This document shows, in pieces, positions 15,616 to 25,006 of a stretch of 64,000 bases of DNA (its first letter is position 1; every line of letters starts with the position of its first letter). The stretch is from Desulfotignum sp. (GTDB lineage: Bacteria > Desulfobacterota > Desulfobacteria > Desulfobacterales > Desulfobacteraceae). Location: assembly GCA_018399285.1 (NCBI GenBank), contig JAGYOW010000007.1, positions 34,787 to 98,786 on the forward strand, read 5' to 3'. The notes below the pieces were generated by a model. That model worked only from the letters and a program-made list of their open reading frames with translations, searched no databases and was not told the origin of the DNA. The translations under genes were made by a program, and so were the position numbers.

Positions 15616-16914
15616 ATGTCAGATCCCAGCAAGCGTCCGGCGGATACGGGATCTGCCCGTGTCGGAATACAGGAAAACAGGCAGCTGTACCCCAAAAATT
15701 CATGGACGATCCTGGTGATCGACGATGAACCCGATGTGCGGGATGTCATGGTCATCAGCCTGGAAGATGCCGGTTACAGGACCCTTTCCGCGCCGGACGG
15801 TGAAACGGGTCTCAGGCTGCTGGAAACCCGGGCACCTCAGATCCTTATCACGGATATCAAGATGCCGGGCATGAGCGGCCTGGAAGTGTTGAAAAAAGCC
15901 CACCTGATCCGGCCTGAAACCCAGGTGATCGTCACCACGGGATTTGCAGACATCAAAAAAGCGATCACCGCGTTGCAGTACGATGCGTCTGATTTCATCA
16001 CCAAACCCGTGGACGACACCACGTTGCACCTGGCCTTGAAGCGGGCCATGGAACGATATCAAAATCAGAAAGAACTGGCGGATTATACGCGGCTTCTGGA
16101 ACAGACCGTCCTGAATCAGGAAAAGATTCTGCACCAGGAAAAAATGATGTCTTTAGGCCGCCTGGCCGCCAGTATGGTCCATGAGATCAACAACCCGCTG
16201 TCCGGGATTCTGAATTATATCACGCTGATGATCCGGCTGGTGGAAAAACCGGGGTGGGACGGGGCCGGTCAAAACCGTTTTAAAGAGTATCTGACCATTA
16301 TTCATCAGGAAACCCGGCGGTGCGCTGATCTGGTTTCCGGACTGCTGCAGTTTTCCAGAAAATCCAGCCTTCAATTCAAGCCCGTGGATATCTGCGAGCT
16401 CATCGAGTACAGCCGGATGCTTTGCAACCACAGGCTGGAACTGGCGGATATCGTTTTTAAAATTACCTGTGATCCGACAATTCCAAAGGTGTCGGGCGAT
16501 ATCAACCAATTGCAGCAATGTGTGATCAATCTGATTTTCAATGCCATTGACGCGATTGAAGGAAAGCATCCGGCAGCATCGGACAGTATGAAGGAACCTT
16601 CTCTCACGGCCCGGCCGGCGGGACGGATCCGGATCAAGGCAGATATCGAGCATGCGGATCATCAGGCATGTATCCGGGTGTCGGATGACGGCAAAGGCAT
16701 TCTTCCCGAGGATCTGCCCCGCATTTTTGAGCCGTTTTTTACCACCAAACAGGACGGTCACGGTGTGGGCTTAGGCTTGTCCACGGTGTACGGCATCATT
16801 GAACACCACAACGGCACCATTAGCGTGGACAGTGAGCCGGGACAGGGAACCTGTTTCACCATCCGATTGCCTGCGTTAGATGAAACCACAAAAACAAAGG
16901 AATCAAATTCATGA
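15616..16914 (+). CDS. Receiver-histidine kinase hybrid (soluble), first gene of the Hdr operon
   Basis: About 432 residues: an N-terminal receiver (about 30-150; VIDDEPDVRD, Asp in LITDIKMPGMSG, ITKPVDD) followed by a HisKA helix with MVHEINNPLSGILNYI and an HATPase domain (NLIFNAIDAIEG, DDGKGILPEDL, GHGVGLGLSTVYGII). No membrane segment. The ATG at 15616 is preceded by GGGAGGTG; a TTG just before it is unlikely. The stop overlaps the hdrA start (ATGA at 16911), so the kinase is co-translated with a redox enzyme. The phosphorylation partner may be the receiver in the second HdrA or the receiver/kinase at 28730. Confidence 0.87.
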   Translation: MSDPSKRPADTGSARVGIQENRQLYPKNSWTILVIDDEPDVRDVMVISLEDAGYRTLSAPDGETGLRLLETRAPQILITDIKMPGMSGLEVLKKAHLIRPETQVIVTTGFADIKKAITALQYDASDFITKPVDDTTLHLALKRAMERYQNQKELADYTRLLEQTVLNQEKILHQEKMMSLGRLAASMVHEINNPLSGILNYITLMIRLVEKPGWDGAGQNRFKEYLTIIHQETRRCADLVSGLLQFSRKSSLQFKPVDICELIEYSRMLCNHRLELADIVFKITCDPTIPKVSGDINQLQQCVINLIFNAIDAIEGKHPAASDSMKEPSLTARPAGRIRIKADIEHADHQACIRVSDDGKGILPEDLPRIFEPFFTTKQDGHGVGLGLSTVYGIIEHHNGTISVDSEPGQGTCFTIRLPALDETTKTKESNS

Positions 16915-19900
16915 TACCTGACTATTTGCCAGTACGTGTGGGGGTTTATATCTGTCACTGCGGCGTGAACATCGCCGGAAAAGTGGATGTGGCAGATGTC
17001 AGTGAATGGGCCGGATCCCTGCCCCATGTGGTCGTTTCCAGGGACTACAAATTCATGTGTTCCGAGCCGGGTCAGGCCATGATAGAAACAGACATCAAAG
17101 AATATGGACTGAACCGGGTGGTGGTGGCGTCCTGTTCCCCGAGGCTGCATGGGAAAACCTTTATGGAAACCTGCCGGAGAGCCGGGATCAATCCGTATTA
17201 TTTTAACATGGCTTCGGTCAGAGAACAGGTGTCCTGGGTGACCAGAGACCGGGACCGGGCCACCCGCAAGGCCCGGCGCCTGGTGGCGGCGGCTGTGAGC
17301 CGGGTGGCCTTTCATCAGCCGTTGACCACGGGCCTGTCCAAGGTGCATCCGGATGTGGCCGTCATCGGCGGGGGCATTGCCGGGATGCAGGCAGCCATCG
17401 ATATCGGCAATGCCGGGCTTACGGTGCATCTCATTGAAAAAGACAGCACCATCGGCGGGCACATGCTCCAGTTTGACAAAACCTTTCCCACCCTGGACTG
17501 TGCCGCCTGCATCGGTACGCCCAAGATGGTGGAGGTGGCCCAGAACTCAAATATCGATCTGCACACCTTCAGCCGGGTGACGGAAGTGACCGGGTTTGTC
17601 GGCAATTACACGTTGGATATCACGGAAAAACCCCGGTATGTGAATGCGGATCTGTGCACGGGATGCGGCGAGTGCGCCACGGTGTGTCCCGTGTCCATTC
17701 CCAGTGACTGGGACATGGGACTGTCGAACCGAAAAGCCATTGGCAGAAGTTTTCCCCAGGCCATTCCAATTACGTTTCAGATTGAAAAAAATCAGACCGC
17801 GCCGTGTACCCGGACCTGTCCGGCCGGCATCAATGTCCAGGGATATGTGCAGCTGGCCAAACAGGAAAAATATGATCAGGCCCTGGCATTGATCATGGAA
17901 AAGGCCCCGTTTCCCGGGGTCTTAGGCCGGGTGTGCCCCCATCCCTGCGAAACGGCCTGTGCCCGGGGAGAAACAGACAAACCCGTGGCCATCCGCCTGC
18001 TCAAACGATATGTGTCCGACATGGCCGGGCCGGATGCCCGACAGATCCCGGACATTGTTGACAAAGAAGAAAAAATCGCGGTGATCGGGGCCGGACCGGC
18101 CGGGCTGACGGCGGCCTATTTTCTGCGGCTGAAAGGCTACCAGGTCAAGGTATTCGAGGCCTCCGACCAGGCCGGTGGCATGCTTCGGACCGGCATCCCT
18201 GCGTACCGTCTGCCCCGGGATGTGCTGGATCAGGAAATCCAGCACATCTTGGACCATGGCATCGACCTGAAACTGAATGCCTGCCTGGGAAAAGAGGTGG
18301 ATCTGGCAGGTTTGAAAGAACAGGGCTTTTGTGCCTTTTACCTGTCCACGGGGGCCCATCGCTCCCTGAAACTGGGCCTGGAAGGCGAAGACACTTTTTC
18401 CGGGGTCATGGACGCGACCGCGTTTTTAAGACAGATCAATCTGGGAGAAGACACGGCCTGTCACGGCAAGGTCCTGGTGGTGGGCGGCGGCAATGTGGCG
18501 ATGGATGCGGCCCGGTGCGCCCGGCGGATTCCCGGATGCGAGGTGACCCTGGTCTACCGCCGCACCCGGGAAGAGATGCCGGCCTATGCCGATGAAATTC
18601 AAGGGGCCCTCCAGGAAGGGATCACCATTTTAGAATTGGCCAGTCCGGTCCGGCTGGAAGTGGATCAGGGAAAGCTCACACAGGTGGTGTGTCTGAAAAA
18701 TGAACTGGGACCGCCGGATGCTTCCGGACGGCGGCGGCCCGTGCCCGTGGAAGGATCGGAATTTGTCCTGCCCTGTGACACCCTGATCCCGGCCATCGGC
18801 CAGTATCCGGATGACCTGGGAATGGATGGGCTGCCCGGGATCGAGATCACGGGCCGAAATCGGGTCAAGGTGGATGGCATCACCTTTCAGACCGGTGAAC
18901 CCGGCGTGTTTGCCGGTGGAGACCTGGTCCTGGGGCCGGCCACCGTGGTCCAGGCTGTCGGCCAGGGCCGTGCCGCAGCTAACTATATCCATGAATTTAT
19001 CCAGGACCCGGCCCGGTTTGAACCGGGGGCCGATACGGGCATGGCGGATACATCCGTCACCGGACCTGCGGACATCACGGGGGCTGACTGGAACACGGCT
19101 GACGGGGCAGCGCCTTTGTCTGAAAACAGATCCGAAAACAGGTTCGAAAAAAGCACTGACAAAAGGGCTTTGAACGCTTTTACATCAGAGCCTTCGGGTG
19201 CCGTCCCCCGGGCCGAACCGGCCTGGATGGACCCGGATCAACGGATTTCAGGGTTTGACGAGGTGGAAGCCTGCCTCACCCCGGACCAGGCCCTGGCAGA
19301 AGCGGGCCGGTGTCTTAACTGCGGGATCTGCTGCGAGTGTAAAGCGTGTGTGGCCGCCTGCGAACGGGATGCCATTAACCATGACATGAAAGAAAAACAC
19401 TATCAGATCCAGGCGGGCAGCATCATTCTGGCCACAGGCTATGACACCCTGGACCCGACGGCCATGACCCGGTTCGGTTACGGCCGGTACCCCAATGTGT
19501 ACACGGCCCTGGAGTTCGAGCGCTTAAGCAATGCCACGGGCCCCACGGGCGGACAGATCCTGATGCGCGACCATGACCGGACATTCACACGGCCTCCAAG
19601 GTCCGTGGCCATTGTGCATTGTGTGGGGAGCCGGGATGTGAATTTCCATGAATACTGCTCCCGGGTCTGCTGTATGTATGCGTTGAAATACACCCACCTG
19701 ATCAAGGAGAAAGTGGGCCATGACACAAAGGTGTATGATTTTTATATTGATATGCGCTGTTTCGGCAAAGGGTATGAAGAGTTTTACAACCGGTGCCAGC
19801 AGGAGGGGACCGTTTTCATCCGGGGCAAGGTGGCCCGGATCACGCATCAACCCGGGGCTGACGGGGATTCGGAAACACTGGTGGCCGTGGCCGAAGATAC

Positions 19901-20429
19901 CCTGATGGGAGAGGTGATTGAAGTGCCCGTGGACATGGTGGTGTTGTGTACGGCCATCCAGGCCCGACAGGATGCGGGAGAGATCGGCCATGTCCTGGGG
20001 CTCAACCAGGGGGCGGACGGGTTTTTCCTGGAGGAACATCCCAAACTCGGGCCCGTGAATACATCCACGGAAGGCGTATTTTTAAGCGGGTGCTGCCAGA
20101 AACCCATGGACATTCCGGACACGGTGTCCCAGGCATCCGGCGCTGCGGCCAAGTCCTTGTCCCTGGCGTCAAGGGGTCAGGTGGAGATTTCTCCCACTGT
20201 GGCCAGCATTGATCCGGATATCTGTGCCGGATGTCAATTGTGTCTGGTGCTGTGCCCCTATGGGGCCATTGAATTTGATGAAGACCGGCAGGTGTCCGTG
20301 GTCAATGAAGCCGTGTGCAAAGGATGTGGTTCCTGTTCCGGGGCCTGTCCCAGCGGTGCAGCCGTGAGCCGTCATTTTACCCGAAAACAGATGTTTGCCG
20401 AAATCAGCGGTGTGCTGGCGGAATTGTGA
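16911..20429 (+). CDS. HdrA-like flavin/iron-sulfur protein with inserted GltD-like NAD(P)H oxidoreductase domain
   Basis: A 1172-residue protein. The N-terminal HdrA part has a CHCG motif (near 15) and an FAD loop VIGGGIAGMQAAIDIG (about 150), followed by CTGCGECATVCP (about 247). From about 285 to 715 there is a glutamate synthase small-subunit/PreT-like block: CTRTCPAGIN, VCPHPCETACARG, a second dinucleotide loop VIGAGPAGLTAAYFL and a third, VVGGGNVAMDAARCA. HdrA sequence then resumes (CLNCGICCECKACVAAC, VHCVGSRD, YCSRVCC) and ends with two [4Fe-4S] motifs (CAGCQLCLVLC, CKGCGSCSGAC). HdrA is the flavin subunit of heterodisulfide-reductase-like complexes and the site of electron bifurcation in methanogens. 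The insert suggests direct NAD(P)H exchange, as in NfnB. HdrA alone is usually about 650 residues, so the added block explains the length. Confidence 0.88.
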   Translation: MIPDYLPVRVGVYICHCGVNIAGKVDVADVSEWAGSLPHVVVSRDYKFMCSEPGQAMIETDIKEYGLNRVVVASCSPRLHGKTFMETCRRAGINPYYFNMASVREQVSWVTRDRDRATRKARRLVAAAVSRVAFHQPLTTGLSKVHPDVAVIGGGIAGMQAAIDIGNAGLTVHLIEKDSTIGGHMLQFDKTFPTLDCAACIGTPKMVEVAQNSNIDLHTFSRVTEVTGFVGNYTLDITEKPRYVNADLCTGCGECATVCPVSIPSDWDMGLSNRKAIGRSFPQAIPITFQIEKNQTAPCTRTCPAGINVQGYVQLAKQEKYDQALALIMEKAPFPGVLGRVCPHPCETACARGETDKPVAIRLLKRYVSDMAGPDARQIPDIVDKEEKIAVIGAGPAGLTAAYFLRLKGYQVKVFEASDQAGGMLRTGIPAYRLPRDVLDQEIQHILDHGIDLKLNACLGKEVDLAGLKEQGFCAFYLSTGAHRSLKLGLEGEDTFSGVMDATAFLRQINLGEDTACHGKVLVVGGGNVAMDAARCARRIPGCEVTLVYRRTREEMPAYADEIQGALQEGITILELASPVRLEVDQGKLTQVVCLKNELGPPDASGRRRPVPVEGSEFVLPCDTLIPAIGQYPDDLGMDGLPGIEITGRNRVKVDGITFQTGEPGVFAGGDLVLGPATVVQAVGQGRAAANYIHEFIQDPARFEPGADTGMADTSVTGPADITGADWNTADGAAPLSENRSENRFEKSTDKRALNAFTSEPSGAVPRAEPAWMDPDQRISGFDEVEACLTPDQALAEAGRCLNCGICCECKACVAACERDAINHDMKEKHYQIQAGSIILATGYDTLDPTAMTRFGYGRYPNVYTALEFERLSNATGPTGGQILMRDHDRTFTRPPRSVAIVHCVGSRDVNFHEYCSRVCCMYALKYTHLIKEKVGHDTKVYDFYIDMRCFGKGYEEFYNRCQQEGTVFIRGKVARITHQPGADGDSETLVAVAEDTLMGEVIEVPVDMVVLCTAIQARQDAGEIGHVLGLNQGADGFFLEEHPKLGPVNTSTEGVFLSGCCQKPMDIPDTVSQASGAAAKSLSLASRGQVEISPTVASIDPDICAGCQLCLVLCPYGAIEFDEDRQVSVVNEAVCKGCGSCSGACPSGAAVSRHFTRKQMFAEISGVLAEL

Positions 20430-20507
20430 ATCTGCCGGTATTCATTGCCAATGACTATTAGACTGTTTGATTATTTGACTGTTTGACCATTTCAACAGGA
20501 GGACCCC

Positions 20508-20990
20508 ATGACCCAGACCGTAATGGAACCATCACAGGCATCACCCGCTAAAAATCCATCTTTGGCCGGAGATGCGTTCGAACCCGTGCTCATTGCATTT
20601 GTGTGCAACTGGTGCACCTACACGGCCGCGGACCTGGCCGGTACCTCCCGTCTGACCTATCCGGACAATGTCAGACTGGTGCGGGTCATGTGTACGGGCA
20701 TGGTGGATCCCCAGTACGTGATCAAGGCGTTTCTGGAAGGGGCCGATGCCGTGCTGGTATCCGGGTGTCATCCAGGAGACTGCCACTATATCAATGGGAA
20801 TTATAAAGCCCGGCGCAGGATTTTGTTGCTGAAACAGATTCTGCCCCGATTCGGCATCGATGCGAAAAGGCTTCGGCTGACCTGGATCGGGGCCAGCGAC
20901 GGGATCGAATTCGCCCAGACCATGACCCGGTTTGTGAAAGATATCAAAGAGATAGGGCCGTGTCAGGCCCGGCTGCAACCGGTCATCTGA
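20508..20990 (+). CDS. MvhD-like hydrogenase iron-sulfur (delta) subunit
   Basis: A 160-residue protein with the MvhD family pattern: VLIAFVCNWCTYTAADLAG, VRLVRVMCTGMVDPQYVIKAF and GADAVLVSGCHPGDCHYINGN. MvhD carries a [2Fe-2S] cluster and passes electrons to HdrA in Mvh-Hdr and related complexes. Here the cysteines are Cys codons, not UGA. The gene follows HdrA by 78 bases with an AGGAGG site and is followed closely by a FrhB-like gene. No hydrogenase large subunit is in the window, so the donor is probably not H2 through this locus. Confidence 0.9.
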   Translation: MTQTVMEPSQASPAKNPSLAGDAFEPVLIAFVCNWCTYTAADLAGTSRLTYPDNVRLVRVMCTGMVDPQYVIKAFLEGADAVLVSGCHPGDCHYINGNYKARRRILLLKQILPRFGIDAKRLRLTWIGASDGIEFAQTMTRFVKDIKEIGPCQARLQPVI

Positions 20991-21028
20991 ACACCAGGCA
21001 CCCATTGTCCAATACGACAGGAGAAATT

Positions 21029-22189
21029 ATGATTGCATCCATTCAAACCAAAAACCAGTCCATCACCCGGACCCTTCAGGATTTTTTTGCCGACCTGCTT
21101 AAAACCGGGGCCGTGGATGCCGTGCTGGTGCCGTCCCGGATTTCAAAATCCCCATATGTCAAACCCTGCCTGATCACTTCTGCCGATCAGATGGACCAGA
21201 CCGTCCCGTTGGGGCCGGGCTTTTTTGTCAATGCCGGCCCCATGGTGTCCCGGCTGACCCGGACAAGGGCCGATGCCACCATCGGGGTGTGGCTTCGTCC
21301 CTGTGAAGTCCGGGCCTTTGTGGAACTGACCAAACTCAGACAGGGGGGCAGACAAGATGTAATTATTTTGAGCATGGACTGCCCCATGGCCCTGTCCCGC
21401 AAAGACTATGAAGACTGGGCAGCCCAGGGGGAAGGGGGACTCGGGGATGTGGATAAATGGATTCACACCGTGTATCAGAAACCCGTGACAAAAGCGGATG
21501 CATGGCCCGTGGCCCGGGCATGTCAAGTGTGCGAAAGCCCTTATCCCGTGAACGCGGATGTGTCTGTGATGCTTATGGGCGCAGACCTGGACAAAGAGAT
21601 CCCGGTGCGGGCCGACACTGAAAAAGGAGAAAAACTGCTGGCCGCACTGGACCTGACAGACAATGGCCAGGAACCGGCACAGCGCAAAGCCATGCTGGCG
21701 GATCTGACGGCGGACCGCACCGCAGCATTTCAGGCCATGGACGAGGAAATGCTCGTCCGGACCGGCAGCATTGACGCGTTGAACCGATTTTTCAGCGCCT
21801 GCGTCAACTGCTACAACTGCCGGAGCGTGTGCCCGGTCTGTTATTGCAAGGAATGTGTGTTCAACACGGATGCCGTGGCATACGCTCCGGCCCAGTACCT
21901 TTCCTGGGCCGACAAATGGGGTCAGGTCCCGATGCCCAATGATACCGTGTTTTTTCACCTGACCCGCCTGGCCCATATCGGGTGCACCTGTGTGGGGTGC
22001 GGCCAGTGCACCCTGGCCTGCCCCAGTCAGATTCCCGTGGCCGACCTGTTCATCAGTGTCACCCGGAACGTCCGGAAGGCCTTTGACTATGTCCCGGGCA
22101 GGGATGATGCGGAAGCGCTGCCCCTGTCTGTGTTTCAGGAATCGGAATTTACCGATATCGTGGGAATGGGAAACAAGGAGGTCACATGA
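21029..22189 (+). CDS. FrhB/FdhB-like iron-sulfur flavoprotein subunit with C-terminal dicluster motifs
   Basis: The start at 21029 (MIASIQTKNQ) follows an AGGAG site; the longer open frame from 20960 overlaps mvhD. The 386-residue protein has the F420-hydrogenase/formate dehydrogenase beta-subunit style N-terminal half (GVWLRPCEVRAFVELTKL, ACQVCESPYPVNADV) and cysteine motifs CVNCYNCRSVCPVCYCKEC (about 261) and CTCVGCGQCTLACP (about 318). Family members carry FAD and [4Fe-4S] clusters and link a cofactor dehydrogenase to Hdr-type complexes. The stop overlaps the next HdrA start by four bases. The natural substrate is not evident. Confidence 0.82.
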   Translation: MIASIQTKNQSITRTLQDFFADLLKTGAVDAVLVPSRISKSPYVKPCLITSADQMDQTVPLGPGFFVNAGPMVSRLTRTRADATIGVWLRPCEVRAFVELTKLRQGGRQDVIILSMDCPMALSRKDYEDWAAQGEGGLGDVDKWIHTVYQKPVTKADAWPVARACQVCESPYPVNADVSVMLMGADLDKEIPVRADTEKGEKLLAALDLTDNGQEPAQRKAMLADLTADRTAAFQAMDEEMLVRTGSIDALNRFFSACVNCYNCRSVCPVCYCKECVFNTDAVAYAPAQYLSWADKWGQVPMPNDTVFFHLTRLAHIGCTCVGCGQCTLACPSQIPVADLFISVTRNVRKAFDYVPGRDDAEALPLSVFQESEFTDIVGMGNKEVT

Positions 22190-24996
22190 CAGATCAAATC
22201 GGCAAAACCCTGGTGATCGGCGGCGGTATTTCAGGGATCCGGGCATCCCTGGATCTGGCCCAGGCCGGCTTTCAGGTGATTTTGATGGAACAGGCGGACC
22301 GGGTGGGAGGACTCTTGTCCCAGCTGGACACCCAGTTTCCCACCTCCACCTGCGGCATGTGCCGGATGCTGCCCATGATGGACCGGGATCATGTGGACCC
22401 CCAGTGCCTGCGCCGGGGGCTTGCCCATGACAACATCGAGATCTGTGTGTCCACGGACCTGATCTCCCTGACAGGGGAGCCGGGTCATTTCACGGTGTCT
22501 TTCATCGCTCAAACGGATGGGGGCCGGCAGGAATGCCCCGTGCTGGTGGTGGATGATGAAAAAATCGTCAGAGATTCCATGAAGGAATGGCTCAGGGAAG
22601 AAGGATATCCGGTTCAGACGGCAGAGTCAGCGGCCACGGCCCTGGAACTTCTTAAAACAGGGAATTTCAAGGCAATGCTCACGGACATCAAAATGCCGGG
22701 TATGGACGGGGTGACCCTGTTGACCCGGGCCAAAGAGATCCAGCCGGACCTGGCCGTGGTGATGATGACGGCATATGCGGCCGTGGACACGGCCGTGGAA
22801 GCCATGAAACAGGGTGCGCTTGATTATCTGGTCAAACCCTTTGATCCGGATGCCGTGCTTTTGATGGTGGACCGCATCTATAAAGATGCCGTGGCCCAAA
22901 ATGCCCGGATCGATACGGTGGATGCCGTGATACTGGCAACCGGGGCCACTTTTTTTCACCCGGACCAGGGTATCAACGCTTATGGATACGGCCGGATTCC
23001 CGGCGTGGTCACCAACCTGGAGTTTGAACGCATGCTCAGCCATGCCGGCCCGGGGGGCATGGATCTGACGCATCCTGTGACGGGCCGGCCCGTGACCCGG
23101 ATCGCCTGGTTTCAATGTGTGGGGTCCAGAGATATCCAGACCGGCACCCCGTTTTGTTCTGCCACCTGCTGCATGATTTCCGTCAAGCAGAGCCTGCTGG
23201 CGAAAACCATGTATCCTCATGTGACTGAGGCCTGTGTGTTTTATATGGATCTGCGCACATGGGGCAAGGCATCGGATGCATATGCCCGGCAGGCGGAAGC
23301 GGCGGGAGTCCGGTTTGTCCGGGCCCGGGTCCATTCACTGGCCCCGGGCCTAAAAGAACCGGACGGGGCCATTCCGGTGGTGTGGATGGACCCGTCCGGA
23401 GAGCGGAACCAATCTTTGTTCGATCTGGTGGTCCTGGCCCCGGGACAGCATCCGGATGCGTTTCTGACCGGGTTTGTCAAAGACCAGGAACTGACTGCAG
23501 ATGACTGGGGATTTGTCCGGCCGGAACCTTTTTTACCCGCACACACCAGCCGGCCGGGGATCTTTGCCTGCGGCAGTGCCACCGGACCCAAAGATATTCA
23601 CGATTCCGTGACCGGGGCCACAGCGGCAGCCCTGTCTGCCATGCAGGTGATGGCCGGGGCCGGCCGGCATCTGGTTCAGAATTCAGAACAGACGGAATCG
23701 CCGGTCCAGCAGGCGGCTGGCATATCTCTTTTCCCCGGAGCCCTGGTCATCGGCGGAGGAATCGCCGGCATGACCGCAGCGCTGGCCATTGCAGATCAGG
23801 GGTTTGAAGTGGATCTGGTGGAAAAAACCGATCATTTGGGGGGAAATCTGGTGTGGCTTAAGAAAGGCATCCAGGGGGCGGACGATTTTCTGGAACAGCA
23901 GATGGCCGCGGTCCAGGCCCATGACCGGATTCGGATTCACACCCGCAACTGTGCGGCAGAAACAACGGGCCGTCCCGGCCGATGGATCACCCGGCTGACA
24001 CCGGTTGAGGACGCTGTGGACCAGTCTGCCGGAGTCCCGGTCCGGCACGGGGTGGTGGTGCTGGCCGTGGGCGGTGTCGAAGCCGGGCCTGACGCGCCGG
24101 AACCGGATCAGAAATCCGGCTTTTATACCCAGCAGCAGTTTCAACAGCTCCTGGACGGCAATGACATCGATTCAGGTTCGCCCCTTCAGGTGGCCCTGTT
24201 TCAATGCCACGGCAGCCGGGAACCCGGCCGGGAATATTGTTCCCGGGTCTGCTGTCCCCGGTCCCTGGACCAGGCCATGCAATTGAAATCCCTGAATCCC
24301 GACACCCGGGTGGTGATTTTTTACCGGGACATGATGACGCCGGGCCTGACCGAGGCCGACTATACGGAAGCCAGAAAAAAAGGGGTGGTGTTTGTGCCCT
24401 ATGAGCCCGGGAATGCACCCAACCTGGCTGCGGAGGATACCGGGTGCAAAGTGACCTGGACCGACCCGATTCTGGGGCGGGCCATGGAAATGGATGCAGA
24501 TTACGTGATTTTGGCCAAAGGCATCCGGTCCGGACTGTCCAAGGATCTGGCACACATGTTCGAAGCCGACCTGGACGGGTCCGGATTTTTTGACCAGGCC
24601 GATATCAAGTGGCGGCCCGTGGAAGCCATGGATCCCCGGGTGCTGGCCTGCGGCATCTGCCTGGAACCCGGAAGTCTGGCCCTGACCCTGGCCTCAGCCC
24701 GGGCTGCGGCCGCCAAAGCAGTATCCCTGCTGGGCCGGCAGACCTTTTTCCCGAGTCAGGACACGGCCCGGGTCAGAAGCGCGTTCTGCAGCCTGTGCCG
24801 GATCTGTATTGACGCGTGCCCGTTCAATGCCCGGTTCATCGATCCGGAAACCCGCACACTGAAGGTGGATCCCCTGGCCTGCCAGGGATGCGGGATCTGT
24901 GCGGCTGCCTGTCCCTCCGGGGCTGCCGTGGTGGCGGGCCGGTCTCTGGCACCCATGATGAAAACCATTCATGCCGCGTTAAACGCGCCGTTATAA
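22186..24996 (+). CDS. Double HdrA-like flavoprotein with a CheY-type receiver domain inserted in its first half
   Basis: 936 residues. Residues 1-110 are HdrA-like (FAD loop VIGGGISGIRASLDLA, TSTCGMCRMLP). Residues 117-238 form a complete receiver: the acidic pair in VLVVDDEK (D123, D124), phospho-acceptor D167 in LTDIKMPGMDG, T195 in VVMMTAYA and K217 in YLVKPFDPD. HdrA sequence resumes at VDAVILATGATFF and includes FQCVGSRD. A second HdrA unit starts near 521 (VIGGGIAGMTAALAI) and ends with CSLCRICIDACP (about 867) and CQGCGICAAACP (about 899). The receiver sits where a typical HdrA has its ferredoxin-like insert. The frame is continuous and base composition does not change, so a chimeric assembly is unlikely. 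Phosphorylation could gate electron flow, but this is inference. Confidence 0.9.
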   Translation: MTDQIGKTLVIGGGISGIRASLDLAQAGFQVILMEQADRVGGLLSQLDTQFPTSTCGMCRMLPMMDRDHVDPQCLRRGLAHDNIEICVSTDLISLTGEPGHFTVSFIAQTDGGRQECPVLVVDDEKIVRDSMKEWLREEGYPVQTAESAATALELLKTGNFKAMLTDIKMPGMDGVTLLTRAKEIQPDLAVVMMTAYAAVDTAVEAMKQGALDYLVKPFDPDAVLLMVDRIYKDAVAQNARIDTVDAVILATGATFFHPDQGINAYGYGRIPGVVTNLEFERMLSHAGPGGMDLTHPVTGRPVTRIAWFQCVGSRDIQTGTPFCSATCCMISVKQSLLAKTMYPHVTEACVFYMDLRTWGKASDAYARQAEAAGVRFVRARVHSLAPGLKEPDGAIPVVWMDPSGERNQSLFDLVVLAPGQHPDAFLTGFVKDQELTADDWGFVRPEPFLPAHTSRPGIFACGSATGPKDIHDSVTGATAAALSAMQVMAGAGRHLVQNSEQTESPVQQAAGISLFPGALVIGGGIAGMTAALAIADQGFEVDLVEKTDHLGGNLVWLKKGIQGADDFLEQQMAAVQAHDRIRIHTRNCAAETTGRPGRWITRLTPVEDAVDQSAGVPVRHGVVVLAVGGVEAGPDAPEPDQKSGFYTQQQFQQLLDGNDIDSGSPLQVALFQCHGSREPGREYCSRVCCPRSLDQAMQLKSLNPDTRVVIFYRDMMTPGLTEADYTEARKKGVVFVPYEPGNAPNLAAEDTGCKVTWTDPILGRAMEMDADYVILAKGIRSGLSKDLAHMFEADLDGSGFFDQADIKWRPVEAMDPRVLACGICLEPGSLALTLASARAAAAKAVSLLGRQTFFPSQDTARVRSAFCSLCRICIDACPFNARFIDPETRTLKVDPLACQGCGICAAACPSGAAVVAGRSLAPMMKTIHAALNAPL

Positions 24997-25006
24997 AGGA
25001 GTGAGT

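Noticed and set aside
20430..20507. Short direct repeats (GACTGTTTGA twice) before the mvhD-like gene
   Set aside because: Only two copies about 17 bases apart in a short spacer; no sign of a regulatory array or CRISPR.
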